NCBI GenBank assembly: GCA_031082285.1
Contig: JAVHLK010000011.1
Span: 1 to 57,179 of the forward strand
Source: Desulfomonilaceae bacterium
Lineage (GTDB): Bacteria; Desulfobacterota; Desulfomonilia; Desulfomonilales; Desulfomonilaceae
DNA length: 57,179 bases
Reading direction: 5' to 3'
Below, in pieces: positions 1-8,187 of the stretch. Numbering within the stretch: position 1 is the first letter of the stretch; each line of letters starts with the position of its first letter. A program made the position numbers and the translations under genes. Below the pieces are notes generated by a model. The model did not search any database and was not told the DNA's origin. It worked only from the letters and a program-made list of their open reading frames with translations.

Positions 1-3
1 TGG

Positions 4-23
4 CCCGGTACTTTTGTACCGGG
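4..23. other. Perfect 8-bp hairpin at the window edge
   Basis: The arms CCCGGTAC and GTACCGGG flank a TTTT loop, giving a perfect stem. No T-run follows on the plus strand, so it is not a textbook intrinsic terminator. It lies about 90 bases before the helicase operon promoter and probably belongs to the 3' end of an upstream transcript outside the window. The role is inferred; the palindrome is seen directly. Confidence 0.5.
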
Positions 24-109
24 ACCGGGGCAGTCGTTCGTTGAGCGACATGGTTGTCACCGTCGTCCTCGGACAGGAACTTTTCTTACAAGCGGCCGGA
101 CACCAAGAT

Positions 110-138
110 TTGACACCGCCGCACTTTCCGGATATAAG
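110..138 (+). promoter_or_regulatory. Sigma70-type promoter of the helicase operon
   Basis: A perfect -35 box TTGACA (110-115) is followed by a 17-base spacer and a -10 box TATAAG (133-138). Transcription would start near 145, leaving a leader of roughly 85 to 125 bases before the SNF2 helicase gene. The match is close to consensus, so the two-gene operon is probably expressed constitutively from here. Confidence 0.75.
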
Positions 139-228
139 ACCGGCGATCTCCCTACCAGCAAATGAGCGGCAGCCTGACGGAGCCTGTGCCGACTCCGGCC
201 GGCGAAGCCGAGGGCGTGAACAAAGGCC

Positions 229-2550
229 GTGACTAATGCCGGAGACGGCAACATTGGATTTGCTCACATCATGAAACGTACCCAAGAACGTGCAAAGCAG
301 CAGGAATTATTCTCAAAGCCTGAATATTGCGACCCCCCCCGAACTAAAGAACGCGGGGCGGTGCCTGAAGGGAAGGACGGGACGAATCTGAGTCCGGACG
401 TCGCGCCCGAGAGGGACTTCATGATACGGTTGGTGGCCGACCTCCGCAAGGGCAGAGATCCTTTTAGCATCTTAAAGAAATACTGGCGCGAAGGGGCGGA
501 GTTCAACCCTCAGAATTGTCTTCTCCTGGGAAAGGCAGCGCAGAATCGCCAGGATTATGCTCTGGCAAGAGAAGCTTATGAGGCATTGCTTACGCCTTCT
601 CGGTTCAGCAAGCCCTTGCCCTCGGAATTCCTGCAAAGAGTCCGCAAACGTCTGCTGCAAGTCGAGCGTGCAGAGCAGGCAGCTCGGAAAAAATCACAAC
701 ATCAATCCCAATCCTCTACGGGCAACCGGTCAAATGCAGGTCCCCATACTCCGCAGCAGGTAAGTCCATCGGCGGCACCAAGACTCGTTGAGGAGCCGCG
801 ACAAATCGTTGCGGAAGAAAACTTGCCTCCACTTGAGGTGCAATTTGAGACGGATTCCGGTTTGTTGGCCGAGGCCGTCAAGAGGCGCCGTCAATCGGAC
901 CGGGCGCGTTTTGAACTGGCGATGCAGGCTTACCGCCATGCCTTCCGGGTTTCTTACGATCAGCTAATATGTCTGCCTACCCTCCGGAATATACAATTTC
1001 TCACTTACCAGGAAGAGACCGCGCGAAAGGTCATGAAGGATTTTCGGGGCCGAGCGATACTCGCCGACGAGGTCGGACTGGGGAAAACCATCGAGGCCGG
1101 TCTCGTACTGAAAGAGTATATCATGCGGGGCCTAGTCCGTTCGGCACTTATCATTACGCCCGTTTCTCTCGTAAATCAGTGGCGGGAAGAGCTTCAGGAT
1201 AAGTTTGATCTCGCCTTCGCCACGTCCAATGACCCTGAATTCCGGGACGATCCCACCCAATTCTGGAGCCGGCCGTTCATAGTGGCCTCTTTGAGTGTGG
1301 CACGCAGCAGCCGTCATTTTGATGCCGTCGCTTCCGGGAACTATGACATTGTCATCGTTGATGAAGCTCACCACCTAAAGAATCAGGCTACCAGAAGCTG
1401 GAAGCTCGTGAACTCTCTTCAGAAGACCTTCATCCTCCTTCTTACGGCCACCCCGGTTCAAAACAACCTGGAAGAACTTTACAATTTGGTCACCGTACTT
1501 CGGCCGGGGCACCTCAAGACGAGGAAGGCGTTCAAGGAGGAATTCGTAACACGCGGCAACCCAACCGACCCTCAAAACAGGGAGCGGCTCCGGCACCTTC
1601 TCAAAGAAGTCATGATAAGGAACACGCGTTCCACAAGCCAGGTGCACATGCCCCCAAGGTTCGCTTCCGTCACGCGCATTCGCGCTTCGGAACAGGAGGA
1701 GATCTTCTACCGGGGAGTCAGCCGCCTTGTAACCGAGCTGTCCGCGCTTCGCAAAGCCGGCTCAACCACCATGACCGCCCGTAAGCTTCTGGAAGCTGCC
1801 GGATCTTCCCACAATGCAGCACTCCGCACCCTTGAAAAGATGGAATTCGCTTTGGAATCCCTGGAGGTGCTGCGGTCGGAACTTGTGGATCTGGGGAACA
1901 CTCTCGGCTCGGGGAGCAAGATCCGCAAGGTGATGGACCTTGTGAAATCCTCTCCGGACCAGAAGATTGTCTTTGTCAACTACCTTGCAACAATGGAAAT
2001 GCTGAAAGAGGCCCTGGACAACGAAAATATATCCTATCGGGTTTTTCACGGCGGTCTGACGTCGGCGCAAAAAAAGAGCGCGATCGAGGAATTCCGATCG
2101 GGCTGTCACGTGCTCCTGTCCACCGGCAGCGGCGGAGAAGGTCACAACCTTCAGTTTTGCCACATAATGGTCAACTACGATCTCCCGTGGAATCCCATGG
2201 AGATTGAACAACGTATCGGCCGCATCCACCGTATCGGACAAACCAGAGAAGTCTTTGTGCACAACTTCTGCGCCGCAGGAACCATTGAAGATCAAATACT
2301 TACTGTCCTCGACCGCAAGATCAACATGTTCGAGCTTGTGGTCGGAGAAATTGACATGATTCTTGGCCGGCTCCAGGACGAACGAGATTTCAGTGACTTG
2401 GTTTTCGAGATCTGGGTAAAGCATCGAGACGACGCGACCCGGTCCGAAGCGTTCCGAGACCTGGGAGCGCGGCTCCAAAGGGCTAAGAGAGCTTATGAAA
2501 AGAGCAAGGATCTGGATGAGAAACTATTCCACGAGGATTTTGGAGTATGA
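229..2550 (+). CDS. SNF2/RapA-type DEAH helicase-like ATPase
   Basis: This is a superfamily 2 Swi2/Snf2 ATPase of 773 residues, expected to translocate on DNA or remodel protein-DNA complexes in the cytoplasm. Seen directly: motif I GLGKT (Lys286), motif II DEAH (378-381), motif III LLTATPVQNN, and the C-terminal helicase motifs STGSGGEGHNL and QRIGRIHRIGQ. The first 280 residues are not helicase: they contain a TPR-like stretch near residues 87-120 and a charged, Gln-rich linker. The start is uncertain: GTG 229 gives the full length, ATG 271 is equally possible, and neither has an ideal ribosome-binding site. The gene overlaps the next by 4 bases (ATGA), so the two are translationally coupled. 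It resembles RapA/HepA in the ATPase but lacks a recognisable RapA N-terminus; a role in transcription recycling, repair or defence cannot be decided here. Confidence 0.93.
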   Translation: MTNAGDGNIGFAHIMKRTQERAKQQELFSKPEYCDPPRTKERGAVPEGKDGTNLSPDVAPERDFMIRLVADLRKGRDPFSILKKYWREGAEFNPQNCLLLGKAAQNRQDYALAREAYEALLTPSRFSKPLPSEFLQRVRKRLLQVERAEQAARKKSQHQSQSSTGNRSNAGPHTPQQVSPSAAPRLVEEPRQIVAEENLPPLEVQFETDSGLLAEAVKRRRQSDRARFELAMQAYRHAFRVSYDQLICLPTLRNIQFLTYQEETARKVMKDFRGRAILADEVGLGKTIEAGLVLKEYIMRGLVRSALIITPVSLVNQWREELQDKFDLAFATSNDPEFRDDPTQFWSRPFIVASLSVARSSRHFDAVASGNYDIVIVDEAHHLKNQATRSWKLVNSLQKTFILLLTATPVQNNLEELYNLVTVLRPGHLKTRKAFKEEFVTRGNPTDPQNRERLRHLLKEVMIRNTRSTSQVHMPPRFASVTRIRASEQEEIFYRGVSRLVTELSALRKAGSTTMTARKLLEAAGSSHNAALRTLEKMEFALESLEVLRSELVDLGNTLGSGSKIRKVMDLVKSSPDQKIVFVNYLATMEMLKEALDNENISYRVFHGGLTSAQKKSAIEEFRSGCHVLLSTGSGGEGHNLQFCHIMVNYDLPWNPMEIEQRIGRIHRIGQTREVFVHNFCAAGTIEDQILTVLDRKINMFELVVGEIDMILGRLQDERDFSDLVFEIWVKHRDDATRSEAFRDLGARLQRAKRAYEKSKDLDEKLFHEDFGV

Positions 2551-3587
2551 CATCTTCCCCGGACCCCGGTTTACTGACTTTTGCATCGAACTTGATGGAA
2601 TCCCACGGCGCCCTTCTCGAACAAGAGGATAAGCGCATACTCTCTTTGTTGCCGCCCGAACTCGCTCGATTTCTCAACGCCCCCGAGGAGATTCTCCTGG
2701 GGGGAGAGAATTATCCTCTCCTTTACGGCAGCCCGTTCCTTGACAGTCTGATCCGTCTCGCCACTCATGACGTGCCGGTTCTCTATGCCCGGCTGAATAT
2801 CCCCTACCTGAAGAAAGACGGCTTCGACAGACTCGTTTCCGAAGATGTCCAGCTCTTTGGAGCGCGGATCAAGTCTGTTGCCCAGGCTGAGGCCAACGCT
2901 TGCTATATGGTGGTGATATGTCACTACCGGGCGTTGAGCGATGAACGCAAAGAAGGACTGGTGCAGGTCCCGGTTAGCGAAAGCACGGGGTCCGTTATCG
3001 AGGGACTCGAGGAGCTTTGGAAAGAATTCCCATTTGAGGCGTTTCCCGATAGCCGGGTGCCGCCACAGTTTGATCTGATGCCGGAGCAAGCTTTGACCCG
3101 TGCAATTGATCAAGCCCGCGGGGTGACGCAAGAAGAGCTTTCCACGTTCTTTTCCGGTATGCGCCGGCGGCTTTACCGCGATGTCAGGAATACGAGGGAA
3201 TACTACCAGGCGCTGGCCGTGGAAATGGAGCAAAGCCTGTCGCATCACAACCTGACCGAAGCACAGCGGGAAGACCGGCGAGCCAAGATAGCGGAACTCC
3301 CCAAAGAAATGAACGCCAAGATAGGAGACCTCGAGCGCAAGTACTCTTTGAAGGTCACCATCACCGGCCGTGCTGCGTTGCGGCTCCTTGTTCCCGTGGT
3401 CCGGCTCATGGTGCAGATCAACTGCCGAAAGATAAGTACGACGGTCAGCCTGACCTGGAACCCCGTAACCCGCCGGCTGGACCCCATTCGATGCGATCGT
3501 TGCGGGGGCGGCTCGCTGAGGATTTACGCAGACGGAAGAGATACCACAGTACGGTTATTGTGCCCGATGTGTAACGGAAGTAATTGA
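2547..3587 (+). CDS. Zinc-ribbon protein of unknown function, helicase partner
   Basis: I do not recognise this 346-residue protein. Its C-terminus carries two CxxC pairs (Cys316/Cys319 and Cys339/Cys342) separated by about 20 residues, a zinc-ribbon layout that often binds nucleic acid or protein. The rest is soluble, with a helical, charged middle segment (about 185-275) that may be coiled-coil. There is no signal peptide or membrane segment. The ATG overlaps the helicase stop and is preceded by GGAG in the helicase reading frame, so co-translation is likely. The tight coupling suggests the two products act together, with this one perhaps as the targeting or substrate-binding subunit; that is inference from context only. 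Confidence 0.85.
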   Translation: MTSSPDPGLLTFASNLMESHGALLEQEDKRILSLLPPELARFLNAPEEILLGGENYPLLYGSPFLDSLIRLATHDVPVLYARLNIPYLKKDGFDRLVSEDVQLFGARIKSVAQAEANACYMVVICHYRALSDERKEGLVQVPVSESTGSVIEGLEELWKEFPFEAFPDSRVPPQFDLMPEQALTRAIDQARGVTQEELSTFFSGMRRRLYRDVRNTREYYQALAVEMEQSLSHHNLTEAQREDRRAKIAELPKEMNAKIGDLERKYSLKVTITGRAALRLLVPVVRLMVQINCRKISTTVSLTWNPVTRRLDPIRCDRCGGGSLRIYADGRDTTVRLLCPMCNGSN

Positions 3588-3900
3588 AAGGATGAATGTC
3601 GTCAGTGCCGTGAGGCCTGAAGGCGCGTCCTCATCCGCCGCTCGGGCTTAGTGCTCTATGGCCTTCGCCGGGGGGACGGCGGGCAGTGATGCCGGCTCCA
3701 CAAGATGACGGGCAGGGGCGCCCGTCCCACGATGGCGGCAGGCCTTTCGGTAATTTTCCGTAGCCCCGGGCCTCCGTGCCGGTATTCGTCCGGGGTGCCG
3801 CCATCTTCGCTCATCAGGGACGCCGGGACGCGACCGCGCGCCCCGAAAAATTCGTAACCGCGTTTATGAAATCGATCTCCAAGTGGCAAGCACGCACCCA
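3588..3900. other. Convergent intergenic region with two hairpins
   Basis: No credible gene lies in these 313 bases between two convergent genes. Two structures are visible. One is a 7-bp hairpin at 3707-3726 (GACGGGC/GCCCGTC). The other is a nested stem whose outer arms are GATGGCGGCA (3731-3740) and TGCCGCCATC (3796-3805), with an inner CCCCGG/CCGGGG pairing. Neither is followed by a T-run in either direction. They may stop or protect both transcripts, or form a small structured RNA. Confidence 0.5.
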
Positions 3901-6066
3901 TCAAACCTTCTCGGCAAGTCCGGTGTACCGCGGCTCGACGATTCTATTCTCAACCGCCATCTTGATGGCTCTCGGACTACCTATGACAATGACGAGTCGT
4001 TTCCCGCGGGTCATGGCCGTATAGAGCAGGTTGCGACGCAAGAGCACATAATGCTGAGTAGTCACGGGGATTATCACTGCGGGATACTCGCTGCCCTGTG
4101 ACTTGTGAACGGATACCGCGTACGCGAGGGACACTTCATCCATTTCGGAAACATGATATGTGACCGGCCGCCCGTCGAATTCCACGATCGCCTCGGACCA
4201 TTCGGAATCGTATGACACGATCCTGCCCACATCCCCGTTGAACACTTCCTTATCGTAGTTGTTTCTCGTCTGCATGACCCGGTCGCCCACTCGGAACCGG
4301 TCTCCCCTTATCGGGACCCCGGAGGGGTTGAGCATTTCTCGAAGCTCCCGATTGAGGTTCTCGGTTCCGAGGGTTCCCTTGTGCATGGGGCTCAAGACCT
4401 GAACATCATCCGTGGGACTGAGTCCGAAACGATCCGGTATTCTCCGCCCTACCATTTCTTTGAGGAGTCGAAGCGCTTCGTCAGGATCCTCCCGTTCAAT
4501 GAGATAGAAATCGGAAAGGCCCTCCCCAGGCTCCAAGTTCACGGGCATGTGGCCCTCGTTCACCAGGTGGGCGTTGGTCACGATGAGGCTGGACCGGGCC
4601 TGGCGGAAGACGGTTTCCAATCTCACCGTGTGGATCTTGCCCGAAGCGATGAGGTCGCCAAGGACGTTTCCCGGCCCCACGGACGGCAGTTGGTCCGCAT
4701 CTCCAACGAGAAGCAGCGTTGCCTGCACAGGCACCGCGCAGAGCAGGTAGTGCATGAGCGAGACGTCCACCATCGACGCCTCGTCGACCACGATCACGTC
4801 CACCTCAAGAGGTCTCGCAGCATTTCGCTGAAACCCCCCTTCGCCGGGCGAATATTCGAGAAGCCTGTGCAGCGTCTTCGCCTCACGGCCCGTAGCCTCG
4901 GCGAGCCTTTTGGCGGCACGGCCGGTGGGAGCGGCCAGGGCCACGCGAATTTTCTTTGCCTCAAGGATGCATATGAGCGACTTCAAGAGCGTGGTCTTAC
5001 CCGTACCCGGACCACCGGTAATGATCAACACCTTGTGTTCCAACGCATCCGCAACGGCTTGCTTCTGAGCCTGAGAGAGCTCGATCCCGGTCCGGCCTTC
5101 GACCCAGGATATGGCGGCATCCACCTTGATGGGGGGGAGCAGGCGTGGAGACGTGACGAGATTCCCAATCCGTTCCGCGACGGAGTTCTCTCTCCGGGCC
5201 ATGAGCGCCGGATACACACGGTCCCGGCTCTCAAGCGTGAGGTGTCCCGATGCGGCTAGATCCGCCACTGCATTTTCGAGAATGCGCACGTCAATGCCCA
5301 AGAGATTTCGGCTCCTGTCCAGCACTTTGACGAGCGGAAAATACACGTGGCCTTCAGACTGTATTTCGTCCAAAACGTGCAAAATGCCGGCTCGGGCTCG
5401 CAAGGGAGAGCGCATGTCCACGCCGAGACTTCCGGCAATGCGATCCGCGGACCGGAACCCGATCCCCGGAATGTCCGCGGCAAGACAGTAGGGATTTCGG
5501 GAAACCACATCGACCGATGCCTGGCCGTATTTCTTGAATATTTTGAACGCGTACGTCGGTGATACGCCGTGGGTCTGGAGAAAGAGCATCACTTCTCTGA
5601 TGTTCTTCTGCTCTCGAAACGCCTCGGATATCTTCTCCGCGCGGACTCGACCGATCCCCGGTACCTTGAGGAGCGCTTGGGGGTCCTCCTCAATCACGTC
5701 GAGGGTACGCGCTCCGAACATGGCGGTAATTCTGCTCGCCATTTCCGGACCGATGCCCTTGATCAGACTGGACGACAGGTACTTCTCGATACCCTGAACC
5801 GTGGATGGGGCGGTCGAGTGAGCCTCTTGAAACCGAAACTGCTCCCCGAACTTCTTGTCGACCTCCCAATTCCCCTTGAGGACAAGGTTCTCACCCGGGT
5901 GGGGTTGCGGCAGCTTCCCCACAATCGTTACGGTTTCCCTGCGACCCCGTACCGCGAGTTTGGCCACTACGAAATCGCCCGAATCTCCGGTAAAGACGAG
6001 GCGATCCAGAATCCCTTCAAGGGTTACGAGACGATCGGATGTCTTATGATCGTTTGAGGTCCCCAT
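3901..6066 (-). CDS. recD2: RecD2-family ATP-dependent 5'-3' DNA helicase
   Basis: RecD2 is an SF1B helicase that works without RecBC and is linked to replication-fork maintenance and repair. From the ATG at 6066 the protein is 721 residues, the usual RecD2 length; upstream in-frame sequence is low-complexity and unlike the family, so I reject longer starts. The N-terminal half has an OB-like segment and three helix-hairpin-helix style turns (KGIGPEMA, VPGIGRVRA, IPGIGFRSA). The C-terminal half has Walker A GGPGTGKT (351-358), Walker B VVDEAS (about 426-431), motif III GDADQLPSVGPGNVL, the late motif VHKSQGSEYP and YTAMTRGK. It is monocistronic here and convergent with the SNF2 operon. Complete and apparently functional. 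Confidence 0.96.
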   Translation of the reverse strand: MGTSNDHKTSDRLVTLEGILDRLVFTGDSGDFVVAKLAVRGRRETVTIVGKLPQPHPGENLVLKGNWEVDKKFGEQFRFQEAHSTAPSTVQGIEKYLSSSLIKGIGPEMASRITAMFGARTLDVIEEDPQALLKVPGIGRVRAEKISEAFREQKNIREVMLFLQTHGVSPTYAFKIFKKYGQASVDVVSRNPYCLAADIPGIGFRSADRIAGSLGVDMRSPLRARAGILHVLDEIQSEGHVYFPLVKVLDRSRNLLGIDVRILENAVADLAASGHLTLESRDRVYPALMARRENSVAERIGNLVTSPRLLPPIKVDAAISWVEGRTGIELSQAQKQAVADALEHKVLIITGGPGTGKTTLLKSLICILEAKKIRVALAAPTGRAAKRLAEATGREAKTLHRLLEYSPGEGGFQRNAARPLEVDVIVVDEASMVDVSLMHYLLCAVPVQATLLLVGDADQLPSVGPGNVLGDLIASGKIHTVRLETVFRQARSSLIVTNAHLVNEGHMPVNLEPGEGLSDFYLIEREDPDEALRLLKEMVGRRIPDRFGLSPTDDVQVLSPMHKGTLGTENLNRELREMLNPSGVPIRGDRFRVGDRVMQTRNNYDKEVFNGDVGRIVSYDSEWSEAIVEFDGRPVTYHVSEMDEVSLAYAVSVHKSQGSEYPAVIIPVTTQHYVLLRRNLLYTAMTRGKRLVIVIGSPRAIKMAVENRIVEPRYTGLAEKV

Positions 6067-6563
6067 GCCCGTTTCCACTTTCGGCTCCGGAAGCGTTCTC
6101 TTTGTACCGGAGTTCCTGAAGATAGTCACGGAATCACGACTCCGGCTTTTCTGGGTGAAACCCCGGCGCGCCTCTCCGGGGACCGAGACCTGCAGTGGCT
6201 CCGGTTGAGAAATCTTGACCGGCGGCCTGAGCTTCCGGCCGGTTCCGTCGGGATCCACTATATATAAGGGATTTGCTCCGCGGTCGTCCAGAGCTCGTAC
6301 GCTCGATGTAAGAGGGAGAAGGGAAAAAAAAGGGGGACCGGAGGTCCCCGTAAGATTTGGATGGATTGAGATGGGTTGTTTTGGAAGTCTACAACCGGTG
6401 TGTGAGCTCACTATCCGGAGCGATCGCGCGGATCGCTCGCGATCCCCGACCGCTCGTGTTCTTCATGAGTATTCCACAGACCTTCCGGCGATGTGACGAC
6501 CGCAGGTTCTTCTCACCATCGTCGCCGAGAACCCGCTGAAGGCCGCAGGCCGTGACATCGCCA
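6067..6563. other. Intergenic region upstream of recD2
   Basis: These 497 bases lie between recD2 and the Pro/Gly-rich gene, both on the minus strand. They hold the 3' untranslated region and terminator of the secreted-protein gene (6324-6349) and a perfect 8-bp palindromic stem at 6418-6438 (GAGCGATC/GATCGCTC, 5-base loop). The recD2 promoter should lie between about 6070 and 6320, but no clear -35/-10 pair was found. No gene is supported. Confidence 0.5.
6324..6349 (-). terminator. Rho-independent terminator of the Pro/Gly-rich gene
   Basis: Read on the minus strand, a 7-bp stem GGGGACC/GGTCCCC with a 3-base loop is followed by one C and then eight T residues. This is a textbook intrinsic terminator. 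It lies about 215 bases after the stop of the secreted Pro/Gly-rich gene, giving that mRNA a long 3' untranslated tail, and it insulates recD2 from its transcript. Confidence 0.85.
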
Positions 6564-7028
6564 TTAGAGGCCAAAGCCCAGACCCGTCCCGTTGGCGAGG
6601 GTTCCGAAAAGGCTGCTGCAGATATCGAAGCCTGGGAGTCCGCCCAGAATGCCGTTATTGATCGGCAGCGCTGAATAGCCGCCGTACGCCGGTCCATACG
6701 GAGGGCTCATCGGTCCGGGGTACCCCTGCGGAGGCCCGGGGGGAGGAGCGTACTGGTACCCGGGAGGAGGTACGGGTCCATACGGACCGACCGTGTTGCC
6801 TCCCAAGAGGCTGCCGACGACCAGGAACGGGAGGGCGACCACGCCGCCGCAAAGACCGGGAAACGGGGCATCGCCCCAATAGGCGCACGGATTTCCTCCA
6901 CCGGGACCGGGCGGGACACTCCCGGGAGGACACCCACCGGGCGCGTACTGAGGCCCCCCGGCCATGGCCAATGCGGCCGCACTCACCATCAGTATGCTCA
7001 GAAATAGACAGATGACTCTCTTTACCAT
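6564..7028 (-). CDS. Secreted Pro/Gly-rich small protein
   Basis: A 154-residue protein with a classical signal peptide (1-23, a hydrophobic core ending in AMA). The mature part is rich in Pro, Gly and Tyr, with PPG and PYGPAYGG-like runs at about 85-118 that suggest an extended, unstructured chain. A hydrophobic stretch at 61-77 might anchor it in a membrane. Four cysteines (33, 48, 60, 137) could form disulfides in the periplasm. The ribosome-binding site AAGGAGGG directly before the ATG is very strong, and a strong terminator follows, so this looks like a well-expressed single-gene unit. I do not recognise a family. A surface or spore-coat-like structural role would be a guess from composition only. 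Confidence 0.75.
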   Translation of the reverse strand: MVKRVICLFLSILMVSAAALAMAGGPQYAPGGCPPGSVPPGPGGGNPCAYWGDAPFPGLCGGVVALPFLVVGSLLGGNTVGPYGPVPPPGYQYAPPPGPPQGYPGPMSPPYGPAYGGYSALPINNGILGGLPGFDICSSLFGTLANGTGLGFGL

Positions 7029-7677
7029 TCGACCCTCCTTTATTCAGACAGGTGTGTTTACTGCATAGGTACGCAAGCTCAGGAAGCGCTTTAAGCCGTC
7101 CCCTTGGTCCCTCTCCTAGAGCGGGGAGGTAACACGCTGATTAGAATGTGTCAAGCAAAATATTTGATGTTGGGGTGTTATAGGCGAGGTCCCAATTCGA
7201 CAGTGAGATGAAAGTGATAACAGCTTAAAATAACGAATGATAATCCATTTAGATTCGGAACGTCTCAATTGTCCTTGACTTGTGAAGAATTCCGGGGAAC
7301 GATGAGGACGCGACGCAAAGGCATGCTCCAGGTCTCGCAAAACCATCGCCGGACCGGCACGCCTTTGTCGATGAGACCATTACTGGGTGGGCGACCGATG
7401 ATGTGTCGCCGATCGGTCGAATTTCGCGGAGGGATCCGTGCATCCCGCTTCTCTTGCTCGTGTGTCAAGCGACAGGGGACGCGGGACGTTTGTTCCGGAG
7501 ACCTTACCCGGTCCGTCGCAGAGCACGGGGCGAGTCCCCTTGACGCTGCGCGCCGGCGGATCGCGTGTCGGTACTGAATCGGGAATCGTGTGCTTTCATC
7601 TCCATGGCCCACCGGGTATTCAAAAGCCCCCGGGGCGGTACTGGAACGTGATTACCGATCCATGGTCGGAGGATAGC
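7029..7677. other. Divergent intergenic region
   Basis: These 649 bases separate the minus-strand Pro/Gly-rich gene from the plus-strand lipocalin-like gene. About 7140-7270 is visibly more AT-rich than its surroundings and is the likely promoter zone. A TTGACA on the minus strand (7154 down to 7149) could be the -35 of the secreted-protein gene, but the matching -10 (TACCTC) is poor. Open frames here lack ribosome-binding sites and read as non-coding. Confidence 0.45.
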
Positions 7678-8103
7678 TTGAACTTTAGGATTTTCCTGAC
7701 TTTTTTACTGTGGTGTGTGGCCGTTTGCCCGTACGATGGAGGTGCCTCGGGAGGGATAACCCCGGAACAGATTTATCAGGAGACGGTTGAATGGAAGGCC
7801 GTTGTCGGAACCTGGGAGGTCCTCCCTGAAGACAACCCGTTGGCGGAAAACGGCAAGACCGAATCCAAAGCCTCGAACCGGACGCTCATGACACTCCGGA
7901 AGGACGGAACATGCCGGATCTTCAACAAGGAACATCCGACGGGTTCCGACGGAATGTGGTACTATGACAAGCACGAGATGTTCATAACGCTTCCCAACGG
8001 GACCCGAGTGGGTTTTTTTGTATACGGAGTCAAAGGAGATTTCATGGTGACCCGGTCCCTCGTCACGGGAGGCAAAGACCAGTTGTGGTCTCGAGTAAAA
8101 TGA
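7678..8103 (+). CDS. Small secreted lipocalin-like protein
   Basis: I chose TTG 7678 because GGAGGA sits at 7668-7673 and the protein then opens with a signal peptide, hydrophobic from residue 3 to about 18. A longer in-frame reading back to 7438 adds sequence without protein-like character. The 141-residue product continues with a WKAVVGTWEVL motif and alternating strands (TLMTLRKDGTCRIF, GMWYYDKHEMFITLPNG), which resembles the small beta-barrel called lipocalin-like. Such proteins act in the periplasm or on the envelope and may bind hydrophobic ligands; the ligand is unknown. The glycosyltransferase-like gene follows 84 bases later and may be cotranscribed. Confidence 0.68.
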   Translation: MNFRIFLTFLLWCVAVCPYDGGASGGITPEQIYQETVEWKAVVGTWEVLPEDNPLAENGKTESKASNRTLMTLRKDGTCRIFNKEHPTGSDGMWYYDKHEMFITLPNGTRVGFFVYGVKGDFMVTRSLVTGGKDQLWSRVK

Positions 8104-8187
8104 TTCCCGATGCCGGCTCACCCTGCACTGAAACACGGCGAGATGCGCCATAGTCCGAATCCCCTCTTGCCGGAGGAATCCGCATAA

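Noticed and set aside
4381-5259. 292-codon plus-strand frame within recD2
   Set aside because: Antisense to intact helicase motifs; translation is His/Arg-rich without any domain.
6067-6411. N-terminal extension of RecD2 by 115 residues
   Set aside because: The added residues are low-complexity and overlap the terminator of the upstream gene; ATG 6066 gives the usual family length.
7269-7577. 102-codon frame between the secreted protein genes
   Set aside because: No ribosome-binding site; Arg-rich random composition.
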